Source: Mactra quadrangularis (Eukaryota; Mollusca; Bivalvia; Venerida; Mactridae). From it: a DNA stretch of 64,000 nucleotides. The notes below the pieces were generated by a model. The model saw nothing but the letters and a program-made list of their open reading frames with translations. It searched no databases and was not told the DNA's origin. Positions 22,601-32,824 of this stretch are shown one piece after another. The position numbers were made by a program, and so were the translations under genes. The stretch spans positions 14,694,001-14,758,000 of the forward strand of contig CM046304.1 in the NCBI GenBank assembly GCA_025267735.1, given 5' to 3'. How positions within the stretch are numbered: the first letter of the stretch is position 1; every line of letters starts with the position of its first letter.

Positions 22601-24657
22601 TTACAATTTGTTCATAACAATAGTTTAAAAGGGATAAGACTCAGTCGTGTAGAACGTTATAAAACGAACACAATATTGCCAAATATTGACTTCATTCTTT
22701 TGGAACTAGCGAGAGTGTCGAAATATATGTACATCGTACAACTATTTAAGCCAACTTTTGACCTATATTTCAACCAATACAATTTACTCTACCATACATG
22801 TTTGTCCGATAAAATTCTCTTTCAATACATGGATAAACTATATCATACCATTGGTTATTTGTGATAAACAGGTGCCAAACACGGGCAGTAGTTACTGACT
22901 TTTGACTCTGTATTATAGATGACCTACTGAGCTGATTGATTAATCGTCGTGGTACGCTCCTGGTGGTGTGACTGAACAACTAATACGACTATTTATACTT
23001 TAAAGAAAATAACCAATGCCTAACGCCGAATATATTTCATTGATATTTCTTGTTACCTTACATGCAGGCTTTTGGAGTAGATGATGAGCAGGCCTCCTCT
23101 CAACCAACACATCTGTTGACTAAACAAAGTCCTACAGTAACAGCCATATTAAATGAACATAGAGCAACTGTAGTTAAAATGATGGGATTTGATGAAGACG
23201 AATTTGTGGAAGCTGTATTGGAACTGAAAAGGCGAGGTAGGATTCCATTAATTATTATGGAAAATCTCTCACAATGCATATTATACGAGACTATAGAATG
23301 TCCTTAATGTGTTCGTCTATGAAGTCAACGTTTTTATTTTGTTTGTGACTATCAGCCCGAACAACTGCGTCCATCGTAAAATGGATAGAAAAATTGCAAC
23401 AAGTAGACCTTAAGAATACAATAGTTTTGTTTGATTTTAATTAGGGTCTGTCCGCTCCATACACTTTTGACGAATTCCTGGAATAGTTCATATCAGGAAA
23501 GTTTCTTATTTGCAAAAATATGTTTTTGTTATTGCCATTGGTAGGTTATCTTCTTATTGCTAATTTAGCCATATTACTAAAGTTAAGATTTCCATATATG
23601 ATTTCTGAATAATTTCCTTACATATGTATCATACAATTTTCCCTATGATTTTAGTTAATTTTTCCATGATGTAAAACACCGCTTCAACATAACATTATAT
23701 CTGATAAATTTCCTATGACATTATTTCCGATCATGTGACATTTACCAATGACTTTATTTCTTGAATTTCATGTTAAATTTCCCAACCACCGGACTTAATT
23801 TCCTGTCATGTAAATTGTTCTACAATTTACTTTCTGTCAAGTAACGTTTTCCTATAAATTAACTTTCTTGCCATGCCAAATAACGAACATAAATCAACCA
23901 TACTGGAAGTGGGTCACCCATTTAATGATATTTTACTTTATTCAGATGCTAACACAACTGTTGAAGATATACTTGAAGTCATTGAAATAAACAAAGATAG
24001 AAAAGTTAAAGAGGAAGAGCTTAAAACACTGAAAGAAGGTTAGGATAACATTACAACGCGCTTATTGAACGATTTCAAGAGTTTTACCACTTGGAAATAT
24101 TCCTGTACTTATGTAAATCCTCAGCTCTGTTCCTTATTATAAGTGCAAATTGCTTACTTAATTTCAGTCTATATGACAAGAACGTTGCTTAAATTATGAA
24201 AACAATTATTAAGCCTACATGATTATAAGTAAAATAACAGAAAAATAGATTTTTATTACTTAAGTCCGCATTTTTTCAAAAGGTTTAAATACCTAACTTG
24301 ATTACTGATTAAAATGTTCATAATTTTGAAAAATTGTGAAGTCCCAAATAGACTCAATAAACTGTCGGATTGGATTTAAATGTAAATTGTTTAGATATTT
24401 GACTATCATGGCCTCAAATCAATGTTAATAATGTTTACTAGACATTCACACCCTTGTTACTTTCAGAAAACCCATACGAACTTAATAGAAGATTGAAAAA
24501 CTTCCTTGTTTGTTGCGTTTGTAACAAGAATGAAGCAAATGCGCTGTTTCTTCCTTGTTGCCATCACAATACATGCGTAACATGTGCTGAAGTCATGACT
24601 AAATGTCCAAAATGCACAAGACCCATACAACAAACCATCAAAACGTATTTGGGATGA
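12598..24657 (+). CDS. IAP gene A: BIR-BIR-UBA-RING protein, eight coding exons, 673 aa
   Basis: Predicted join: 12598-13657, 18059-18210, 18883-18922, 19717-19857, 21363-21538, 23068-23236, 23946-24038, 24467-24657 (2022 nt with stop). Phases are 1,0,1,1,0,1,1 and the frame stays open throughout. Order: unrecognised N-terminal region (residues 1 to about 315), BIR1 (about 322-392; Zn ligands C361, C364, H381, C388), BIR2 (about 432-503; C472, C475, H492, C499), UBA-like helix with MGF at 562-564, a charged probable coiled stretch (about 590-620), and RING (C626, C629, C641, H643, C647, C650, C657, C660) ending near the C-terminus as in XIAP/cIAP. By family it should be a cytosolic RING E3 ubiquitin ligase restraining caspases or acting in innate immune signalling. 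Oddities are the GC donor of intron 1 and an internal 36-codon duplication. The start is the first ATG in frame; internal Met 15, 19 and 23 are alternatives. Confidence 0.9.
12608..12812 (+). repeat. 108-bp in-frame tandem duplication inside gene A exon 1
   Basis: The sequence starting AACAAAGTGATACTTACTTC at 12611 recurs at 12719, a period of 108 bp (36 codons), with only a few differences over about 95 bp. Both copies encode KQSDTYFCRSMDTKME. The reading frame is kept, so the N-terminus contains two tandem copies of a basic segment. Gene B has no such duplication. Confidence 0.9.
13890..14018. repeat. Nearly perfect 53-bp inverted repeat (hairpin) in intron 1
   Basis: Arms 13890-13942 and 13966-14018 are reverse complements with two mismatches in 53; the loop is 23 nt. 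The core arm word is TTTAGTGGACGGGTTTGATA. If transcribed as part of the intron it would form a long stem like a pre-miRNA or hairpin-siRNA precursor. It could equally be a tiny foldback transposon; no flanking duplication was found. A minus-strand 64-codon frame over it is an artefact of the palindrome. Confidence 0.9.
14309..15432 (+). repeat. Dispersed AACGTACGGGACA motif cluster
   Basis: The 13-mer or close variants occur at about 14309 (AACGTACGGGGACA), 14500 (AACGAACGGGACA), 14678 (AACGTACGAGTCC), 14692, 15055, 15391 (TACGTACGAGCCA) and 15410. The sequence between copies is not obviously repeated. Spacing is near 190 bp or about twice that. The core CGTACG is palindromic. Function is unknown; it could be a decayed satellite or a protein-binding array. 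Confidence 0.6.
18059..18210 (+). CDS. Gene A exon 2: second half of BIR1
   Basis: It has 152 nt, phase 1 in and phase 0 out, with acceptor TATCAG/ATGAG and donor CTACAG/GTACG. It encodes residues 354-404 with the zinc centre C361-x2-C364, H381-x6-C388. The usual groove motif (W-E-x-x-D-D-P-W) is absent: the segment reads GLREITTETIPLVEH, so a peptide-binding groove is unlikely. Length is identical to gene B exon 2. Confidence 0.92.
18211..18882 (+). other. Gene A intron 2
   Basis: 672 bp with GT-AG borders. No repeat or frame stands out. Confidence 0.7.
18883..18922 (+). CDS. Gene A exon 3: micro-exon linker between BIRs
   Basis: 40 nt encoding VQSQNAPREPTYP. Acceptor TTGTTTAG/GTACA, donor CCCGG/GTAAGT; phase 0 in, phase 1 out. 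Supported by the matching 52-nt exon 3 of gene B with the same phases. There is no protein motif of its own, so the call rests on splice sites and frame continuity. Confidence 0.72.
18923..19716 (+). other. Gene A intron 3
   Basis: 794 bp, GT-AG. AT-rich; nothing recognised. Confidence 0.65.
19717..19857 (+). CDS. Gene A exon 4: first half of BIR2
   Basis: 141 nt, acceptor TTTCAACTAG/GGCGA, donor ACACAG/GTATAG, phase 1 in and out. It encodes residues 418-464, with PEYRLYTTRLATFDNWP and AQAGLYYT, the standard BIR opening (R..TF..WP, AGLYYTG). Confidence 0.9.
19858..21362 (+). other. Gene A intron 4
   Basis: 1505 bp, GT-AG. It contains the inverted repeat at 20431-20709. A short minus-strand frame at 19961-20161 has no recognised features. 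Confidence 0.65.
20431..20709. repeat. 65-bp inverted repeat in gene A intron 4
   Basis: Arms 20431-20495 and 20645-20709 are reverse complements with a few mismatches; the core is AAACAAAGCAAAGAAAATGC and its complement. The spacer is about 150 bp. It is a possible small foldback element; no target duplication was found. Confidence 0.8.
21363..21538 (+). CDS. Gene A exon 5: second half of BIR2
   Basis: 176 nt, acceptor TTTATACAAG/GAATT, donor GATGGG/GTAAT, phase 1 in and 0 out. It encodes residues 465-523 with C472-x2-C475, W482-E-P-D-D-N-P-W489, H492-x6-C499. This is a canonical type II BIR groove, the kind that binds N-terminal IAP-binding motifs in caspases or IAP antagonists. Confidence 0.92.
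21539..23067 (+). other. Gene A intron 5
   Basis: 1529 bp, GT-AG. It carries a SINE-like sequence at about 21600-21750. Short ORFs at 21839-22084 and 22568-22864 lack domains, and the exon chain does not need them. Confidence 0.65.
21600..21750 (+). mobile_element. tRNA-derived SINE-like fragment
   Basis: The head GACCCAGTGGTAGGACG resembles a pol III A box. About 30 bp on, GAACATTCCCTGATTTGAT resembles a worn B box. It is followed by CTAGTTTCCTTGAGCAAAAA, a segment shared with the minus-strand copy at 25.8-26.0 kb. The 3' limit is uncertain. Confidence 0.5.
23068..23236 (+). CDS. Gene A exon 6: UBA-like segment
   Basis: 169 nt, acceptor TACATGCAG/GCTTT, donor GGCGAG/GTAGG, phase 0 in and 1 out. 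Residues 524-579. VVKMMGFDEDEFVEAVLELK has the MGF loop and hydrophobic pattern of UBA helix 1-2. UBA domains sit in this position in cIAPs and XIAP and bind polyubiquitin. Exon 7 would supply the third helix. Confidence 0.85.
23237..23945 (+). other. Gene A intron 6
   Basis: 709 bp, GT-AG. From about 23580 to 23880 there is a loose, diverged recurrence of ATTTCCTATGACAT-like words, possibly a decayed tandem repeat. Confidence 0.55.
23946..24038 (+). CDS. Gene A exon 7: end of UBA, charged linker
   Basis: 93 nt, acceptor TTATTCAG/ATGCT, donor AAAGAAG/GTTAG, phase 1 in and out. It encodes DANTTVEDILEVIEINKDRK, then a Lys/Glu-rich stretch likely helical. TVEDILEVI parallels TVSEIVDVI of gene B exon 7, supporting the exon. 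Confidence 0.85.
24039..24466 (+). other. Gene A intron 7
   Basis: 428 bp, GT-AG, AT-rich, nothing recognised. Confidence 0.7.
24467..24657 (+). CDS. Gene A exon 8: C-terminal RING and stop
   Basis: 191 nt, acceptor TACTTTCAG/AAAAC. Residues 611-673 hold a complete C3HC4 RING: C626-x2-C629-x11-C641-x-H643-x3-C647-x2-C650-x6-C657-x2-C660, spacing typical of IAPs. The tail IKTYLG corresponds to the KxFxS-type tail that helps RING dimerisation and E2 activation in XIAP; here the last residues are altered. Stop TGA at 24655. Confidence 0.95.
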
Positions 24658-25789
24658 TTGGATTGATTGAGCCTTTAATACTCATGCAGTAGTCGATATT
24701 CCAATGCTGTCTGCTAACGTAGCCTGCTCAACGACACTGATTGGGATGTACATCGTTGCACAAGGGACAAAGCGAGAGACAAAGACAAAAGGATTGCGTT
24801 CCATGACAACATAAGAGCGTTTAAATGCTGACATAGCTAAGACGGAAATCAGGAGATACTACATTGTGGATGGAGAATGTTTAGCTATGCAATTATGCAG
24901 TAGACTATGAACTTCAGCTATTCTACGAAAATATGACGATTTGTAGTGTTATTGACATGATAACAGCCTTCAACATAAACAAAGTGATAGTTGAAAGTTA
25001 ATTCATTAAAGCAACTCTTACCGATATATAGACGGTTTTTATTTTAGAGTTTACTTCTTTAAATTATGTATTTGAGTGCACTGACGACAGTTTCTTAGGT
25101 AATATTATACATTTGTTCAGTATATTGTTGGATTTAGCGTTTGAAAACAAGCCGCTTAATGTTACAGTTGTTGAGAAGCATATTTGTTTTATTCAAGGTT
25201 TTTAGCCGGAAACCTTAAGTACTTGTAGATATGTTCTCAGTATAAGCTTACAGACAACAGTTCAATATTGCCTAATGTATCTTCTAATGTAAATGTTTAC
25301 TGTATATAACTTTGAATATTTTGTATTGTATTTAGTTCCTATGTATATTACTAATTGCTGCTTTTGTACAATTACTATGTATTTTATTTTATTAAGCAGA
25401 CCTTTAATTCATTTTTATTTTTTAGAGAATAATACTTAGTATATATCATGATTACGTATTTCATATATTGTATGTTCAACATTTCCCAAATCAATTGTTA
25501 AACAAGTAACATATTTGTGTGACTGTATCTGATTTTAATGTTTGGTTTATGTTTTTATGTGGAAATAAAAAATTTGCATGTTGATTATAAGTTGAATTAG
25601 ACAAAATATGACATAAGTTACTTGTTTGCATGATCGGAAATTAATCTTTTTGTCACTCTAATACAATGAAACATTTTAGATGGGTGATAGAGTAATGGCA
25701 TTTTATTGCTTCAAGTTTATGCTCATTCATCAACTTCACAGCTATTACCCCTGGTCATCGGGTTACTGGTAAACTATATATCTATCTAT
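24658..25789 (+). other. 3' UTR and flank of gene A
   Basis: No coding sequence. The best polyadenylation signal is AATAAA at 25564-25569, followed by AT-rich sequence, which would give a 3' UTR of about 0.9 kb. An earlier ATTAAA is near 25005. Both are predictions. Confidence 0.4.
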
Positions 25790-25994
25790 CAATCTCCCTG
25801 GGGAGTATTTTACTCCGCTTTTTGCTGCTGACAAATTGGTACAACGGAATTATACTACCCTCAAAGGTACCCATTTACACATGGGTGGAGTGAAGCAACC
25901 GTGAGTATTTTTGCTCAAGGAAATTAGCAGTGAGTTTTAGAATCCGGGATCTCTCGATCCCTAAGCGCGTTCTACCACTAGACTCGTTTTGTCA
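25790..25994 (-). mobile_element. tRNA-derived SINE, minus strand
   Basis: Read on the minus strand from 25994: AGTCTAGTGGTAGAACGCGC (A-box-like), then GAGATCCCGGATTCTAAAAC (worn B box), then CTAATTTCCTTGAGCAAAAA and a body with CTTCACTCCACCCATGTG. The plus-strand fragment at 21.6 kb shares the middle part. This layout (tRNA-like head plus shared body) is typical of molluscan SINEs. Confidence 0.7.
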
Positions 25995-28059
25995 TGTTTT
26001 GCATGTCAGAGATCCAAATTGGCCAGAGTGATTCCTGTATTATTGGCTGCTAGACATAGCATAAACTAGACCTTCTCTGATCAAATAGATATGCGGTCAT
26101 ATCTTGCGATCACCCCAACAAAACAGCATTTAATATGAGGAAAAATACAGCATTTTACATGATGAAAAATACAGCATTTTACATGAAGAAAAATACAGCA
26201 TTTTACTTGAAGAAAAAATCAGCATTTTACATGAAGAATAAAGCATAATTTTTTTCCAAAACATCATTTCATAAGTTCAACACATTATTTTCCATAAAAA
26301 ATCACGTCATCCTATTTATATTTCGTAAACAATAATTCAATTATTTAAAGAGCACACAGACAATGACTTGTGGTATAAAACTACGAGTACAGAAGTTCGT
26401 CAATTTGTTAAATACGTGGTGAGGATAATCAAAATGTTTAATGCACAACAGTATTAGCTGCATTCCTAAAATCACATAACGTATCATTTCTCAGGTTCCA
26501 AAATTCCTGACTCTCTGGACCATTTCGTAAAATATCTATATGTGTAAAAGTATCGAACGATAACAAAACTCTTGTAAACAAAATATAACAAAAGTGAGTT
26601 ACTATTTCATAAACTGCAGGTTATATACACAGACATGGCCTAGGCTGTTACAAATGAGCAAGCTATTTTATAAACAAATTGCCTACTTGTCGTATGTTTT
26701 CACTTGACAACAACCAAAATCAAGACATTATTATAATATGAAAATGAATAATAAACCATTTGAAAAAAACACAAGACATTGTTCAGAACAATAGCAATCT
26801 ATTATAAAAGTTGAGGTCGAAAATTACAACTAATATAGTACTAAAACTAGTAGGCGCAAACAAGAAGGACATGAAAAACTTAAACTCATTATCTTAGGCA
26901 TTTTTAAGACACAAAACCTTTATACACATACAAATGCTATGTATTTCACTCAAATTTAATCAGTGACCAGTTGTTCCATTATATATCAGTTTTATTTCAC
27001 AGACGAGCGTTTACCAAATAAATTATAAAAAAATTGTTTAATAAGATCTCTTTTTAAGTCATGGAATGTTCTAGTAAGAAATAAAATTTGTCCTCAAATT
27101 TGTTACAAAATAGACATTTTCTTTAATTTCTTGGTATTTTATTATGTTTATATCATCTGCCTGTTTCGATTTGAAATCTCCGATCTTTGGGATGATTATC
27201 TTAATTCTAAAATATTTGTTTGGGTTTAAACGGCGCACCAACACGTACAGGTCATATCGCGCCGAAAGCAATTGATGATACTATTAATTTAATCGATATA
27301 GTCCGGCCAACACCAAGTATGAACTTGCACGAAAGGATGAAGAAAATTTTATTCAATTAAGTGGTAGACATAGTCTTACTGATTCCTAATTCGATTGATG
27401 CAACTTTGTCATCCTTGGGCAACTCCCAAAATCCAAACTGGCGACAAGATGGCGGCTAGAGGATAAATTATACATGCAAAATGTATTTTTACACATAATG
27501 TTCTTAAAATGAAGGACAAAAGTGATTTCAACACCTGCATATCCAGTTGGTTGAATTTTGTTATTTATATATAAATCTTTAAATTCAAAATGGCGGTCAA
27601 ATTGGCCTCAAAATTGCGGATAAAGGCTATTAGCGCAGTATATAAACAGCAAACTGGCAGAAAGAGACTGAGTGGTGTAGAAATTTATTTACTTATAGAA
27701 TAGTTCAGGAATTTAAAAAAAAGATTATTGATGTCACTAAGTTATAAGTTATTATAAAGAATTATAAATTCTAAATGCCGGCTAACATGGCGGATATGAT
27801 CTAATAGTTTAGTATAAAATATTACATGCATGGACGAAAACAAACACGTGTGGGTTTAAGTTTCAATGATTTTTTTCTGAATCTGTTTTAAAAATCTTAA
27901 GTTTGTAAAACTAGTTAATCCCACCTGATTATCTATAAGCAACCCAAGATTCAAGATGGAGTTCAAGATAACGGTTACGAAAGAAATTCAACCTATTCTA
28001 ATTTTTTGATTTTTTGATAATGTAATGTGAATAATGCAATGTTTTCATAACATAAAAAA
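25995..28059. other. Spacer with a short tandem repeat
   Basis: Apart from the 25-bp repeat at 26118-26246, it is AT-rich sequence without a supported gene. It includes several CAAAATGGCGG-like words (about 27445, 27588, 27955) that recur through the spacer. Confidence 0.55.
26118..26246. repeat. About five copies of a 25-bp tandem repeat
   Basis: The unit is ACAGCATTTTACATGAAGAA plus AAAT, with small variants (GATGAA, ACTTGAA). It is a local minisatellite with no coding potential. Confidence 0.85.
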
Positions 28060-28177
28060 TTAAATGTCTTCATAACGGCCTGTTATTTGGCTGAAGACAG
28101 TCAAATTAGCCTTCAACCTGCGGCCTCAGGCTATGACTGTCTTCAGCCAAATAACAGGCCATTAAAAAAACATTTAA
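28060..28177. repeat. Hairpin with perfect 27-bp stem
   Basis: 28077-28103 (GGCCTGTTATTTGGCTGAAG and onward) and 28134-28160 are exact reverse complements; looser pairing extends to about 44 bp. A smaller inner stem (TAGCCT/AGGCTA) lies in the loop. It lies just upstream of the dispersed repeat at 28193. Confidence 0.85.
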
Positions 28178-28192
28178 TTCATCATCGTCACA

Positions 28193-29066
28193 GACAGGGT
28201 CCCTATTAAAAACATTCAGATTGTACCAACATTCAAAATGGCGGCTTTTTGTGGAAGAAAGATTACGGCCTTCATGAGAAAAGGATTCATGAGGTATTTA
28301 TTCAAGGCAGTATGTTTCCATAATGGCCGAGTATTTGGTTATCATTCCGTAGTGAACGCCATATCAGCCCTGAAATTAAAGTTCAATATCATACAGTTAA
28401 TAAATAATGTTACCTATTTACTGGATATAATGAAATGGAAATTTGATTAATAATTGGAATGGACAAACTAATTTAATTTCCAAAATGTAAGTCATTTAAA
28501 TTAAAAAACCGGGAAAATAAAATGGGGTTTATATACAGTTTACAGTAGACAATTAAATATAGGATCACTGGGAAGTGCTATTATTTGGTTAAAGATTGCA
28601 AAATGTGTGCATATTTGAAAAGCTTATAATCCGTTTAGATGAAATTTTTTGATGCAGTAAAATAAGTGAAACATATAAATAGCAAAAAAGCATGTGCCAA
28701 AAATGGGGGATAAACTAATTGACTGAGCTCTATTATTATCATTACACAAACAATGATACAGTCTGACTTTACTAAACTAGACTAAATTAGAATATGTACT
28801 TAAATGTTTATGTTTGTTTCAGTCTAATATTACATAACGATAGCACAATTTCTCTGGTCGTTTTTGTATGGTGATAGCAACATGTTCAAGTGACGACACA
28901 AATTACTGTTTACAAAGTATTTTGTACTCAACACCATAAGCACATTACATGCAGTGGTAAACTTAACATATTCATGATTGATATCTTTAGAAAGTATCCA
29001 AGTGGGTACTAGCTTATGGCCAAAAGATATCATAACTGTCTTCACTTTTGATGTAGGATAGTTGAA
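28193..29066 (+). repeat. Dispersed repeat, copy 1 (second copy at 63.2 kb)
   Basis: It shares CAGATTGTACCAACATTCAA and CGTAGTGAACGCCATATCAG, and a long 3' part from CTAATATTACATAACGATAG to TTTGATGTAGGATAG, with 63213-63764 in the same orientation. This copy has about 360 extra bp in the middle (about 28450-28820). No transposase is seen; it is probably a non-autonomous element. Confidence 0.8.
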
Positions 29067-31689
29067 CCAGCTTTAAAAGCATATTTTATACCAATGCTAC
29101 TAGTGCACTCTCTTTAAATTGTCAATAACTGACTGACTTGTAACATTACATTTTGGACGAATGTCAGTGTAACCCATTGTTATAGTGTCACTCGTACAAG
29201 AAAGATATTTCAAAATGAGTATCAACACAACAATGTCGTCTGATATTTTTGGTGCTCAGAAAATTGCAGCAACAATGATCATTTGTTGTACAATTTTGTT
29301 GACTATGCTTCTAGTCTTAAAGGTTAATGCGGTTAAACATAATTTTATATGTATTGTTACCGATTAAATGAAGAATCACCATATCTTGCAATACATCGTC
29401 AATAATGTTTGGATTTGAACATATTTGAATATTACGTACGAGATCGACATGTTGTCTTAGCGTACCGTCCTTTGGAAAAGTCCTTGCAGTTGAGAGTGAA
29501 TAATACTCCAAATGTGTTTAGATATCAGGCCTGTTTATAAACTTTTGACACTGATGCATCAGACCTTTTATGTGTTCTTTCAAGATATTTAGACTTCAGT
29601 GATACAAAACATTCCTAAATTTTCTACTTGGCCATGTTTTGTAGTTAGGGACTTTAGTCAGTTATCTTTCCCTGATAAAATCTGAAGCAATCCAATTGGT
29701 TATTGGAATACTCGGATTTTATCATTGAAGTGCTATGTAAGGATAACAAAATATTTCATCTAATATCTTTCTTGTTAATGAAGATATTTAAAGAAGAGAT
29801 GAAATTTAGATCATTCTTTACCCTAGAAATACATAGCTTGAATTACAAACAATTTAAATGATTTACAAAAAAGTTTAAGAGATTAATTTTGGCAAATTGA
29901 CATTGAAAAGTAAGGGTAAAATCCGAGTGATGCAACTAATTGGACCTACCCATTTGAAGAGTATACTTGGGAAATGACTGACTAGGTCCCATATTCATGA
30001 ATCCCTTAAAACCACCTACTTGCACAGGGTAACACTATTTGCTAAATCATGAGCTAGACACTGGGTTCAAACAGCAGTGTATACGCTTATATAATTGGCA
30101 TCTATGCAACGTAATTTCTATCTATCCTTGTAAATAAAAACTAGTTATATAACAAACTTTTGATGGAAATGTGCTTTTGATATTTCTTCTTTTTGATCGA
30201 TGGATGGAGTCGTTTACAATAAAAACAAAGAACACTAATGATTCAGTTGTGATATCTGATGTTAAGATCAAACTTGAAATCCTATTGAAATATCTCTATT
30301 TTTACTATCAAAATGTGTTACAATTTCAACAGAATTTTTATCGATTGCTTTGGCATCAATATAGTCTTAGAGTACCTTGAATAGAACATGCACACAATTC
30401 TTTCAATAACATTTGTCTTTTTCTTTGTTTATAACCTTCTTTTAGTACATATTGATTATTATTAAAGTGGCAAACATACATGGAAATGTAGTCGTTATTT
30501 TAAGGATATGAAATTATCGTATCACAACCTATGTTGTTCAATAAATAAAATATTTTCAGAAAGTGTCTCTAAATTGCCATCTTAGAAACAATTTGCTTCT
30601 AGTTCTCGAGTCAACTGGCAAGCTAGTATCAATGATTCAATATTAGCAAGACCAAGAGATGTAAAAAACCTAAACATGTTGATGTATTTTGTAAATAACG
30701 TTCGGCCATCTTCACACAAATAAGAACATGTAATTTAACCATAATCTGGGGGTATTTAGCATTGAAATAATTAAAAAAAATCTACGACCTAATTCACATA
30801 CACGTAAAAATATTCTTGAAGGTAAGTTTGTCTCCGAGCAAAGTCTTTGAAAAATGTAAATGAGAGCGTTCATACACTTCTACATTCGCAACCCCCATAT
30901 GTCTGATCCGTAATTTAGTATAGGTATTATTACTATTGATTTGTCAAATAATGAATTTATATGACCAATGGTCAGTCTTCATGACAAACATTTTTGCGTG
31001 AAGCATAATACATGTATATCCTTAAATTGAATAAACAGTATAACAATTCAAATAGCTTTCATTGAATATGGAAGATGGTGGCTGTGATAAGTAGGTGGAC
31101 TGTCGGACCATTCGCATTCTTAAAGTCACTGCTGATGGTTAGATTTGGGATCTTGATCAAGTAAGTCTTCTATTAAAATATAGCCTTATTAGCTTGACCG
31201 TTAAGCCTCTTGAATGTTTTATTAAATTTACCCAAATTTGAGAATGAGATACCTAGGAATGTAAAACAATTGACTATTTCTAATTATCGTAAATGAAACT
31301 TAGATAACGTCTTATCATACTCCCTTTTTAAATAGCATTAGTCTTTTAGTACATTTACAATAAGTTTCTATCGATCGCTATAATCCTTTAATACATTTAG
31401 GCCTTATTGTAAACTTCTAATTTTCTGCGAACAAAACAATATTAACAGCATATAATAAAAGCATTTTTAAAGAATCAGTACAAAAACCGTTGAAGCCATT
31501 AATCTTCAAATGTTCCTTGTTATGTGAAAATGAACTTTCATACGGTACGTATAACAGGTTGAATTTTCCTTCTAGCTTGTTCACAGACTGTTAATATACA
31601 AAATCTGAGTGTTGTGTTTAGCTTGTTATGAAGTGCAAATTAGTATAATCAAATTAAATGTTATCTAAACCATACTTCAAATAACCCCT
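29067..31689. other. Spacer, no supported gene
   Basis: AT-rich. Short ORFs (29185-29367, 30171-30380) have no domain. A loosely repeated phrase resembling TAAAATCYGARYNATSCAA occurs near 29667 and 29926. Confidence 0.5.
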
Positions 31690-31995
31690 AGAGCCTTGGA
31701 TTATAATCCAACTTTGCACCTTGCAATCATGGATTTTCGTGGCATCCGGCCTGATTCCTCATCGACCATTTGGCTGCCATTCTACCAACAATTCATTATC
31801 ACTCATTCCCTATCTTATAATGCTTAGTTTTATATTAGTCTTCAGTGTATGTTTTTTGTATTTTATCATCTCTTAATCTTTTTTATTTTTCATATTTTTC
31901 ATATTTCCTAATTATGCATATGATTCTGAAGCGCTTATGAATATATATTCAGTATGAAAAGAGCGCTATACAAATGCAGTATATAATAATAAAAA
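31690..31995 (+). mobile_element. Probable LINE 3' tail remnant
   Basis: It ends with GAAGCGCTTATGAATATATA, AAAAGAGCGCTATACAAATG and an AATAATAA tail. AGCGCTATA-type ends followed by a short A/T microsatellite are common in animal LINE and SINE 3' ends. A diverged partial copy (GAGCGATATACAAATGTGG) is near 32060. There is no coding part. Confidence 0.4.
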
Positions 31996-32574
31996 AGATT
32001 ATTATCTTTATACTGTTAAGTATGAAATGAATATAGCAATAGGTATTGATAAACAATTTGACAAGAGCGATATACAAATGTGGTATATAATAGAACATAC
32101 GCAACAGAGCATACATTTATTCACAAAAACTGTACAATTTTAAATGTTAAACAATAATAAACATACAATTATTTCATCACTATCAATACGATTATAACAC
32201 GAATAAATTACTATTACAACAATACAATGACACGGGCGAACAAGATTATACAATGACAATTACAAAATCAGAGACACTGCCTAATAACACTAAATGTAAA
32301 TCAAACGACAGAAAACATAATGACTGTTTAAAAAAGATTATAAATAATCAAGATATACGATACACTGATTTGTTATACAATATAATATTTTGGCATCAAT
32401 TTGGAGATTATTGACCTAGTTATAATCATAGAAAGAATTAAAGACAAAATGATAATACACATCAAGCATTGATGTAATACAATAGCAACAAAACATGACT
32501 CTTATACATGTAGTATGTGACTTTGTATTATAATAACATTTACTTATACTAATTAATTTGCGTTAATATATCAT

Positions 32575-32815
32575 TTTGAATTATAAAAAAAGTTTCTTCT
32601 ACATATTTCGCAAGAGAAAATAATTCTGATTTATCATTACCTTTTAAAATAAAGATGAATTTAAAACAAAATACTCGGCTTGATTCTAAAACATGCTATA
32701 TGCAAAACTTTACAAATTTGAGATACTTGCAAATAAAATGAAACTCGTTTCCGATGTCAATTAAATTACAAATTTGACAAAATCGCTAATTGATTTCGGC
32801 TATAGCGTTTGAGCA
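32575..32815 (-). pseudogene. LINE reverse-transcriptase C-terminus remnant, minus strand
   Basis: The minus strand encodes LKRYSRNQLAIL, then after a frameshift FCQICNLIDIGNEFHFICKY, then LAKYVEETFF. The C-x2-C...H-x4-C arrangement is the usual zinc-like C-terminal motif of LINE ORF2. Several stops are present. It abuts the plus-strand LINE fragment at 32825. Confidence 0.65.
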
Positions 32816-32824
32816 TCGGTCAAT

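Noticed and set aside
21839..22864. ORFs of 81 and 98 codons in gene A intron 5
   Set aside because: Not needed for frame continuity between exons 5 and 6; no BIR, UBA or other motif.
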